From contig JABMMH010000182.1 of assembly GCA_013205645.1 (NCBI GenBank), forward strand, positions 1 to 13,395: a stretch of 13,395 nt of DNA. Direction: 5' to 3'. The notes beneath the pieces are model-generated. The model had not been told where the DNA came from. It made no database searches and saw only the letters and a program-made list of their open reading frames with translations. This stretch comes from Polaromonas sp. GTDB taxonomy: Bacteria; Pseudomonadota; Gammaproteobacteria; Burkholderiales; Burkholderiaceae_C. Made by a program: the position numbers and the translations under genes. Within the stretch, counting starts at the first letter, position 1. The number at the start of each line of letters is the position of its first letter. Positions 8,309-13,395 of the stretch are shown piece after piece.

Positions 8309-9400
8309 ATGCGCCACCTCCTTTCGGCTACGCCCGATGATTTAACTGTTGACATTGTTTATCTTTGGGTCGACGGTCAAGACGTGGGCTGGCGTGCCAA
8401 ACGCCGCCACGCCCTGCGGCAACTCAGCGCTGATGGCAGTGACGCTATCGCTATGTTCGGCAACGTCGAAGGGCGCTTTCGCGACAACGATGAACTGCTT
8501 TACAGTTTGCGAGCCCTTGAGAAATTCTTTCCAGACCATGGACATATTTACCTCGTCACCGATGGACAGACCCCAGACTGGCTGAAAGCGTCTGACCGCG
8601 TGACGCTGGTCGACCACCGTGAGCTGATCCCCGCCGCCTCGTTGCCGACCTTCGACTCCAGCAACATCGAGTCTTACATTCACCGCATTCCCGGTCTTTC
8701 TGAGCGGTATTTTTATTTCAACGACGATGTTTTTTTTGGCGCTCCAGTCAATCTAGACGACTGGTTCTGGCCCGGTGGTTTTTATGTGACGTGGTCTGAC
8801 GACCCTGAAGTCTCCGATGACGTTTTGCAAACCGATGCAACGGCACCCGAGAACGCTTGCCGCTTGTCGAACCAATGGCTGACCAACAAAGCGGCCTGCC
8901 AGATGCTGTCGGTCACGAGCAACACAGCCAAGCCAATGCGGGCGATGGACCCGCTTTACCGAAATACCTTCCGGACCTTTGCACACTCGCCAAGGCCCAT
9001 GCTCAAGTCGCTGTTGTGGGAGCTGGAAGAAGAGGCAGTCGAACTCTTTGATGGCGTCCGCTCTACCGTCTTCCGGATTTGGGACAAGCCGACCATCGTC
9101 TCTGACTTTGTGTTGCGCTGGGCGCTGGCCCATGGCTTGGCCCGCGTTAAAAACTACCGGCACCGCTATGTGTCTACCGGCGATCTGAATCAAGCGACAG
9201 AGCTCAAACTGCTGGCCCAGCAGTTTGGCTCACTTGATTTTTTCTGCGTCAACGACACCACCGACGATGCGCATGCCGATGACCCGCGGCTTGAAAATGT
9301 CCGCGCGTCTTTGCGGCGGATGTTGTTCAACCCTTCAGAATTCGAAAATCGCCTACCCGCCGAGGTCTCAGTTGAAGCCTGTCCAGCGGCCCTTGCTTAA
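8309..9400 (+). CDS. Stealth-family sugar-phosphate transferase
   Basis: A 363-residue cytoplasmic protein of the Stealth family, whose characterised members transfer hexose-1-phosphate units onto surface or capsular polysaccharides (phosphodiester-linked glycans). The conserved regions are in order: DIVYLWVDGQD (residues 15-25, CR1), RFRDNDELLYSLRALEKFF (from 56) through HIYLVTDGQTPDWL (CR2), YFNDDVFFG (N138, D139, D140) and FAHSPRPMLKSLLWEL (CR3), and FFCVNDTTDD near the C-terminus (CR4). ATG 8309 is preferred because CR1 normally lies close to the N-terminus; a TTG at 8258 would add 17 residues without similarity. Neither has a clear ribosome site. It begins 62 bases after the efflux lipoprotein gene, on the same strand, but has no obvious link to efflux. 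Runs of T (for example 8728-8738) hint at base composition unlike its neighbours. No capsule export or other glycan genes are adjacent. Confidence 0.85.
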   Translation: MRHLLSATPDDLTVDIVYLWVDGQDVGWRAKRRHALRQLSADGSDAIAMFGNVEGRFRDNDELLYSLRALEKFFPDHGHIYLVTDGQTPDWLKASDRVTLVDHRELIPAASLPTFDSSNIESYIHRIPGLSERYFYFNDDVFFGAPVNLDDWFWPGGFYVTWSDDPEVSDDVLQTDATAPENACRLSNQWLTNKAACQMLSVTSNTAKPMRAMDPLYRNTFRTFAHSPRPMLKSLLWELEEEAVELFDGVRSTVFRIWDKPTIVSDFVLRWALAHGLARVKNYRHRYVSTGDLNQATELKLLAQQFGSLDFFCVNDTTDDAHADDPRLENVRASLRRMLFNPSEFENRLPAEVSVEACPAALA

Positions 9401-9408
9401 ACGCAGGG

Positions 9409-9735
9409 TCAGAGCGGCTTCCACGTCGGTTCAAAAAACGGCGCGGGTATCAAAATCTTGGACGTCTGGCTTTGCAGCAAAGGCAGCATCTTGACGACAT
9501 AGGCTTGCCAGTTGGCGTCCTTCCCCAGTTCGCCGCGGCGGTGGGTGCGTTCTGCCAAGTCTTCATAAGCCCACATGTGGACGATCTGGTTCAGTTCGCC
9601 AATCTCGGTGTAGTAGTAACCCACCATGCGGCCAAGAATGCGCTGCTGAATTTGCAGGCCCTCTTTTTCATACAGGCTCAAATAGTCCCGCCACTTGCCG
9701 GGATGTGTGGTGTAAGTGCGTTGGTCGACGAGCAT
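9409..9735 (-). CDS. NIPSNAP family protein
   Basis: A 108-residue protein of the NIPSNAP family (dimeric alpha/beta ferredoxin-like fold), of normal length for bacterial members. The start MLVDQRTYTTHPGKWRDYL (RTY ... PGK pattern) and the middle LNQIVHMWAYEDLAERTHRR are typical. There is no signal peptide or membrane segment, so it is probably cytoplasmic. The biochemical role in bacteria is not established. It converges with the Stealth gene with 8 bases between the stop codons and has its own short upstream region, which it shares divergently with the HiPIP gene (142 bases). ATG 9735 is the only sensible start. It is probably monocistronic. Confidence 0.88.
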   Translation of the reverse strand: MLVDQRTYTTHPGKWRDYLSLYEKEGLQIQQRILGRMVGYYYTEIGELNQIVHMWAYEDLAERTHRRGELGKDANWQAYVVKMLPLLQSQTSKILIPAPFFEPTWKPL

Positions 9736-9836
9736 GGCTTTGGGTCTTTCGCTGAGTTGTCAGTGATGATACGCGCGGCTTTGGACTTGTGCGAACGACT
9801 CTGATGGAGCTGAGGTCACTCGTCATTTGATTGGCC

Positions 9837-9842
9837 TAGAAT
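9837..9842 (+). promoter_or_regulatory. Possible -10 box of the HiPIP gene
   Basis: TAGAAT lies 35 bases before the HiPIP ATG and differs from the TATAAT consensus at one position. No good -35 hexamer sits 16-18 bases upstream, so a regulator may be needed or the call may be wrong. A purine-rich ribosome site, AGAGAAG, ends 7 bases before the ATG. Confidence 0.3.
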
Positions 9843-9877
9843 TCAAATCCTTCACAATCATTTAGAGAAGCCTATCC

Positions 9878-10189
9878 ATGCTAGACACAAACCGCCGAGT
9901 ATTCATGATGCAAGTCGCTGTTGCATCGACCGCCGTGATCGCATCGCAAGCCATGGCTCAAGCCATGGTGAACGAAAAAGACCCACAAGCCGCAGCATTG
10001 GCTTATGTCGCCGACACCACCAAGGTGGACGCCAAGAAATTTCCTAAGCACGCAGCTGCCCAGAAGTGCTCGAACTGCCAGCTGTACACCGGTAAGCCAG
10101 CCGATGCGAGCGGCGGATGCGCGTTGTTTGCCGGCAAGCTGGTCGCTGGCAACGGTTGGTGTAGCGCCTACGTTAAAAAGGCCGGCTGA
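9878..10189 (+). CDS. High-potential iron-sulfur protein (HiPIP), Tat-exported
   Basis: A 103-residue precursor of a small periplasmic electron carrier with one [4Fe-4S] cluster cycling between 3+ and 2+. In purple bacteria HiPIPs donate electrons to the reaction centre or to terminal oxidases. Residues 5-13 (NRRVFMMQV) form a twin-arginine signal, consistent with export after cofactor insertion; cleavage probably follows AMA at about residue 27. The mature part carries the typical LAYVADTTKVDAKKFPKH segment and the four cluster cysteines C64, C67, C81 and C95 (x2, x13, x13 spacing), a shorter middle loop than the x16 known for Allochromatium HiPIP, in line with the compact Rhodoferax type. 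A good ribosome site supports the ATG at 9878. The last 17 bases overlap the 3' end of tspO on the other strand. Confidence 0.94.
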   Translation: MLDTNRRVFMMQVAVASTAVIASQAMAQAMVNEKDPQAAALAYVADTTKVDAKKFPKHAAAQKCSNCQLYTGKPADASGGCALFAGKLVAGNGWCSAYVKKAG

Positions 10190-10195
10190 ACGGCC
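10173..10195 (-). terminator. Terminator-like hairpin inside the tspO 3' end
   Basis: On the minus strand GGCCG (10195-10191) pairs with CGGCC (10184-10180) around TTCAGC, followed at once by TTTTT (10179-10175), the last T of which begins the tspO TAA stop. This has the shape of a short intrinsic terminator, but it lies within the last codons (NGPFSRPF) rather than after the gene. In the plus direction there is no T-tract, so it would act on tspO only. The stem is just five pairs plus a possible G-U. Confidence 0.5.
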
Positions 10196-10679
10196 CGTTG
10201 AGTTGCACGGTGGCGTAGTTGATCGCGATCGCGAAAGACACCCACAGCAGATAGGGCAACATCAGTGCGCTGGCTCGACGTGAGTAGCTTTTCAGGGTCC
10301 ACATCAGTGCGGCGATGGAAAGCCACAAAAAGCCAACTTCAAGCAGCGCCCAGTCAGGGCGCTGCAGTTTGAAGAACAGCAAGCTCCACAAGGAATTGAG
10401 CCCGGCATTCAGTGCAAACAGTCCGACCAGCCAATAGCGGCTGGCTCGGTCTGGTGCCTGCTTCCAAGCTATCGCGGCAGCCGCGGCAGCGAGTATAAAA
10501 ATCAGTGTCCAGACCGGGCCAAACCATGCGTCTGGCGGTTTGAAAGCTGGCTGTAGCAAGCCTTTGTACCAAGGTCCGATCTCGGTCAACAAACCACCCA
10601 ATACGGCCACGCACATGGCAGCCAGTCCGGCTATCAGGACGGGTCTGAAAGTATTTTGGCGCGGTAATTCGTTGCTCAT
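10173..10679 (-). CDS. tspO: TspO/MBR family tryptophan-rich sensory protein
   Basis: A 168-residue membrane protein with five predicted helices, from the translocator protein family. Members bind porphyrins and related tetrapyrroles; in Rhodobacter TspO modulates photosynthesis gene expression in response to oxygen. Signatures: PAFKPPDAWFGPVWT (44-58), LNAGLNSLWSLLFF (90-103) and LPYLLWVSFAIAINYA (141-156). ATG 10679 is chosen because a GAAGAA ribosome site lies 4 bases upstream and family similarity begins there; an in-frame ATG at 10751 would lie inside the dehydratase remnant. That ribosome site overlaps the remnant's stop codon, as if the two were once translated in sequence. The final codons overlap the HiPIP gene and form a terminator-like hairpin. 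Confidence 0.93.
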   Translation of the reverse strand: MSNELPRQNTFRPVLIAGLAAMCVAVLGGLLTEIGPWYKGLLQPAFKPPDAWFGPVWTLIFILAAAAAAIAWKQAPDRASRYWLVGLFALNAGLNSLWSLLFFKLQRPDWALLEVGFLWLSIAALMWTLKSYSRRASALMLPYLLWVSFAIAINYATVQLNGPFSRPF

Positions 10680-10687
10680 TGGGTTCT

Positions 10688-10989
10688 TCAAGTGATAGGC
10701 GCGGGGTTGAACAGCACCAGTGCGTTGTGCAGTTTCCTGTGCTCGGCCCAAGTCTTTTTGTGGCCGCTGGCGACTTCCAGCATCATCTCAAAAAGTTCCC
10801 AGCCAACGTTTTCAATGGTCTTTTCGCCGATGGCGCCGCTGCTAAGCCATAAGGTGTACCACGTCCGATTGTGAACCCATGCAGATTCATGCCGCCGGCC
10901 AATTGCAAGGTACCGCAGCTGAAGTCGTTGGCCAGCGTGGCGGCGTAGGTCAACCGGACGATCGATCTAAGCGCCCTCGGGCGATTCAA
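10688..10989 (-). pseudogene. Frameshifted C-terminal remnant of a UxaA/GarD-family sugar-acid dehydratase
   Basis: Two minus-strand frames together resemble the C-terminal end of altronate/galactarate dehydratase family proteins, which dehydrate sugar acids to keto-deoxy acids. Frame one (10989 to about 10834) reads LANDFSCGTLQLAGGMNLHG then FTIGRGTPYGLAA, matching the family's FTTGRGTPYG motif. Frame two (about 10837 to the TGA at 10688-10690) reads GEKTIENVGWELFEMMLEVA then SGHKKTWAEHRKLHNALVLF and ends NPAPIT. Intact proteins have roughly 25-30 more residues between these parts, so a deletion that also changed the frame is inferred near 10830-10840. The N-terminal and main catalytic parts, some 400 residues, are absent. 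A 68-codon open frame with an ATG at 10989 is frame one and is not taken as a gene. Family assignment rests on remembered motifs. Confidence 0.72.
10972..10983 (-). terminator. Small GC hairpin downstream of pldA
   Basis: CGCCC and GGGCG form an inverted repeat with a 2-base centre (or four pairs with a CGAG loop), 14 bases after the pldA stop codon in the direction of pldA transcription. The following bases (CTTAGATCG) are not a T-tract, so this is at best a weak terminator. Confidence 0.25.
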
Positions 10990-10997
10990 TCAGGCAT

Positions 10998-12149
10998 TTA
11001 AAAATCAAGCAAGCTCAGCCCAACACTGAAGACGGTCCGCTTGCGGTTGTAGTCGATCAGGCTGTCGCCATAGCCACTGAAAATTTGTGTGTGCAGACGC
11101 AAGTTGCTTCTGCCGCCATCGTCGCGCGAACCGATGGTGCGCAGCCACTCCAGTCGGGCTGAGCCGTTGCCGTCTTGGCGTAAGGAGTGCAGCCATGTCA
11201 GGCCGACAGCGTGTTTTTCGTTGACGTTCCACATGGTTTTCAATTCACCCCGGCCGATGGTGTTTTCAATGCCCGGGTTGTCATCGCTGGCGGCGTTTTC
11301 TGCGAGGCGCTTCCAGACCCGCGCTTGCACTATCCAGCGCTTGTCTAACTCAACGCCGGCCATCAGGTAGACCCGATTCCAGCTGCGCGACAAGGGCAGG
11401 CTTTGTCCGTTGGATTGATGCACCAAGCCCACACCGCTGTAACGCAAACGCCAGTCAAACGGCAGCTTCGCGTCCGTCGGGTAGACGTACACCAACTCCG
11501 GCTCATGGTCGGTGGTCCGAAACGGCCTGGAGATATTGCTACTGAAGAGTTGCCAGTACGACTGCTGTGAGTAGGCGAACCAGAGTGAGTCTTTGCGATC
11601 CGACTCGCCCTGCGTGAGCAGACCTTGCGCGACCTTGGTTCGCATGGACAACTGCAGCCGTGTTTCTGTGGTGCTGTAATTGATCGGCGAGGCCGCCGTG
11701 TGATTGGCTGCGCTCGAACTGGGTTGCTTGTTCACTGAGTTAGAACCGACAACGGAAAACGACAGCGGCCGGTAGCCACGAATGCGAAACGTACCGCAAT
11801 CGGTGCCGTTTTCAAGCTCCCAAAACCGTGACAAGGTGCTGTAGCGCCTGTCGTGGCAGGCGTCGGTGCTGGCTATCTCGGTGCTGGCGTTGTCGGTACG
11901 GGTTACTGCTTCGGTTGTTGCCTGCATGCCGACAGGCTCGGGCATGTTGCGGGCTGTGGGGGCGGGTGCTCGGCCAGCCCATTGGTCGTAGCAATCGAGC
12001 CTAGCTGCATTGCCCGTGATGGCGGCGCACAGGGGCAAGGCCGCGTCGCTTTCAGGGGCTCGGGCAGGCAAAGTCACCTGAGCGGAGGCATTCCCAATGC
12101 TCAAAAGAAGGGCGGTGAATGCGAGGGCGTTTGAATTGAGAGTGGACAT
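10998..12149 (-). CDS. pldA: Outer-membrane phospholipase A (OMPLA)
   Basis: A 383-residue outer-membrane beta-barrel enzyme (phospholipase A1/A2 activity) that hydrolyses phospholipids mislocalised to the outer leaflet, thereby keeping lipid asymmetry. A signal peptide (residues 1-23, ending NASA) leads to a roughly 110-residue periplasmic extension beginning LPLCAAITGNAARLDCYDQW, a pattern common in beta-proteobacterial PldA proteins. The barrel follows. The catalytic triad is visible as H244, S246 (HQSNGQ) and N258 (SRSWNRVYL), with the same 2 and 14 residue spacings as H142, S144 and N156 of E. coli OMPLA. The chain ends in LLDF, with the C-terminal aromatic residue expected for BAM-dependent insertion. 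ATG 12149 is preferred over the in-frame ATG 12218, which would put 23 hydrophilic residues before the signal peptide and run into the neighbouring gene. Confidence 0.94.
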   Translation of the reverse strand: MSTLNSNALAFTALLLSIGNASAQVTLPARAPESDAALPLCAAITGNAARLDCYDQWAGRAPAPTARNMPEPVGMQATTEAVTRTDNASTEIASTDACHDRRYSTLSRFWELENGTDCGTFRIRGYRPLSFSVVGSNSVNKQPSSSAANHTAASPINYSTTETRLQLSMRTKVAQGLLTQGESDRKDSLWFAYSQQSYWQLFSSNISRPFRTTDHEPELVYVYPTDAKLPFDWRLRYSGVGLVHQSNGQSLPLSRSWNRVYLMAGVELDKRWIVQARVWKRLAENAASDDNPGIENTIGRGELKTMWNVNEKHAVGLTWLHSLRQDGNGSARLEWLRTIGSRDDGGRSNLRLHTQIFSGYGDSLIDYNRKRTVFSVGLSLLDF

Positions 12150-12171
12150 CTGAGCGTTCGGTTGGCTGCTG

Positions 12172-12201
12172 AGTGTAGTGGGCCGCCAAATTCCCTCACA
12201 A
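12172..12201 (-). promoter_or_regulatory. Possible pldA promoter
   Basis: On the minus strand TTGTGA (12201-12196) and TACACT (12177-12172) are separated by 18 bases and resemble sigma-70 -35 and -10 boxes. Transcription would begin about 15-20 bases before the pldA ATG. It lies in the 59-base gap between divergent pldA and the DUF3422 gene, so regulation of the two could interfere. Confidence 0.35.
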
Positions 12202-12208
12202 TCTGTCC

Positions 12209-13395
12209 ATGACTCCAACCCTGCCCCCTTCTGCCGTCAGCACGACGGCGTCGTTGTTGCCGCCAGATGACGCCTATCGAAAGGTGCTGCACAACGAAGT
12301 CCATGCGCGGCCGACGGCGCGGATTCGGTTGCCGGCGCTGGTGGTCTATGTGGCGGTGCTTAACGACGGCATCAGCCGCGAACAAGAATGTGAGCACCTG
12401 CGCCGCTTGCCCGGTCAGTCGGCGCTGACACCTGAGCAGTTGGCGGGTAACTTTTTACGCATCCGGCTCGACGGCTACACCGTCAAATGGGAGCGGCACA
12501 CCGAGTTCACGCGTTATTCCATCGTGCAACCGCTGCCCGACAACGCAGTGCTGGGTGCCTCCAATCCAGACTTGCTGCCAGCCTTGGTCGTCGCGCCAGA
12601 CTGGTTGCGTGAGATTCCGGGCCGGACCATTGCCGCCATCATGCTGGCGATGGTTTATGGCGATTTAGAAACATCGGATGACACACTGGCCAAGGCCAAA
12701 GTCTGGCTGGGCGACACGCCGGTGCTGGCGTCGGTGTTGGGGCAGAACGGGCATTCATGGGCGGTCAGCGATTTCTTGCTGCGGCCCGATGGCTTTGAGC
12801 GCATGCTGGTGGTGGCGCCCGCCGACATCACTGCCACGCGCGCGGGTCGGGTTTCGCAGCGTTTGCTTGAACTCGAAACGTACCGCTTGATGGCGCTGCG
12901 CGGTTTGCCGGTGGCCAAGCAACTGGGGCCGATGCTGACGCAGTCTGAAAATGCCCTGGCCGACATCATGGCCAGCCTTGAAAACAAGGCCGCTGCCGAC
13001 CAAGAACTGCTCGACACACTGGTGTCGTTGGCGGCCCGGGTGGAGCGCGCCACCGCCGAGCACGTCTACCGTTTTGCGGCGACGCGGGCTTATGACGGGC
13101 TGGTGGCGCAGCGCATCACCGAATTGCGCGAGAAAGCCATTCCGGGCACGCAAACCATCGGGGATTTCATGCAGCGCCGATTGTCACCGGCGATTGCCAC
13201 GGTGGCGGCCACAGCGCAGCGGCTGGCGTCCTTGTCAGAGCGGGTGGCCCGCACCAGCGCACTGCTGCGCACGCGGGTTGACATTGCCACCGAAGTGCAA
13301 AACCAGCAGCTGCTGGAAAAGCTCACGCGAGGGCAAGAGTTGCAGCTGCGCCTGCAAGCCACGGTCGAAGGCTTGTCGATTGCGGCCATTTCTTA
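12209..13395 (+). CDS. DUF3422 family protein, N-terminal part (3' end outside window)
   Basis: An open frame of 395 codons plus 2 bases runs from ATG 12209 to the window edge without a stop. It matches the DUF3422 family, proteins of about 420-450 residues with unknown function that are widespread in proteobacteria. Recognisable parts are LHNEVHARP (27-35), close to the N-terminus as in the family, and a long mostly helical second half containing NALADIMASLENKAAADQEL and LSERVARTSALLRTRVDIA, probably coiled coil. Family members end in one or two membrane helices; the visible sequence stops at EGLSIAAIS, where the first would begin, so the anchor lies outside. The start is 59 bases from divergent pldA. 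No clear ribosome site is seen, and a very short leader is possible. Confidence 0.9.
   Translation, partial: MTPTLPPSAVSTTASLLPPDDAYRKVLHNEVHARPTARIRLPALVVYVAVLNDGISREQECEHLRRLPGQSALTPEQLAGNFLRIRLDGYTVKWERHTEFTRYSIVQPLPDNAVLGASNPDLLPALVVAPDWLREIPGRTIAAIMLAMVYGDLETSDDTLAKAKVWLGDTPVLASVLGQNGHSWAVSDFLLRPDGFERMLVVAPADITATRAGRVSQRLLELETYRLMALRGLPVAKQLGPMLTQSENALADIMASLENKAAADQELLDTLVSLAARVERATAEHVYRFAATRAYDGLVAQRITELREKAIPGTQTIGDFMQRRLSPAIATVAATAQRLASLSERVARTSALLRTRVDIATEVQNQQLLEKLTRGQELQLRLQATVEGLSIAAIS

Noticed and set aside
9390..9408. Hairpin CCCTTGC/GCAGGG spanning the Stealth stop codon as a bidirectional terminator
   Set aside because: It has a bulge, only six pairs and no T-tract on either strand.
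10783..10989. 68-codon minus-strand open frame with an ATG
   Set aside because: It is one frame of the dehydratase remnant; its last 20 or so codons are out-of-frame reading after the deletion.
12150..12218. Upstream ATG extension of pldA
   Set aside because: It would put a hydrophilic stretch before a good signal peptide and overlap the start of the divergent gene.
1..13395. CRISPR arrays, tRNA or rRNA genes, insertion sequences, toxin-antitoxin or phage genes
   Set aside because: No spaced direct repeats, cloverleaf-like sequence, transposase motif or terminal inverted repeats were seen by eye on either strand.

Overview
The window looks like a chromosomal segment of a GC-rich betaproteobacterium of the order Burkholderiales, probably Comamonadaceae (Rhodoferax/Polaromonas-like). 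The reasons are a ZIP transporter that closely resembles the Bordetella GufA/BbZIP protein, a HiPIP that resembles the Rhodoferax type, a beta-proteobacterial style PldA, and DUF3422. No tRNA, rRNA, CRISPR array, transposase or attachment site was seen.

Layout. 1-1137: 3' end of dnaE (+). 1138-1317: AT-rich leader with inverted repeats. 1318-2241: ZIP metal transporter (+). 2242-2692: no intact gene, but a decayed C-terminal fragment of a PHA-synthase-type protein on the minus strand (about 2274-2513), then an AT-rich probable promoter region. 2693-8246: tightly coupled tripartite RND efflux operon (+), adaptor, pump and outer-membrane lipoprotein, with ATGA overlaps at both junctions. 8309-9400: a Stealth-family sugar-phosphate transferase (+). 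9409-9735: NIPSNAP protein (-). 9878-10189: Tat-exported high-potential iron-sulfur protein (+). 10173-10679: TspO/MBR membrane protein (-), whose 3' end overlaps that of the HiPIP gene. 10688-10989: frameshifted C-terminal remnant of a UxaA/GarD-family sugar-acid dehydratase (-). 10998-12149: outer-membrane phospholipase A (-). 12209-13395: DUF3422 protein (+), cut by the window edge.

The only clear functional unit is the efflux operon, which would span both membranes. HiPIP (periplasmic electron carrier) and TspO (tetrapyrrole-binding, linked to photosynthesis control in some purple bacteria) fit a lineage with phototrophic relatives, but no photosynthesis gene is present. The other genes are single housekeeping or envelope functions.

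The most notable points lie between the obvious genes. Two catabolic or storage genes survive only as 3' stubs. The efflux adaptor has no ordinary start codon and may carry a 1-nt deletion. A terminator-like hairpin is built from the last codons of tspO inside its overlap with the HiPIP gene. I found no convincing new multi-gene system.
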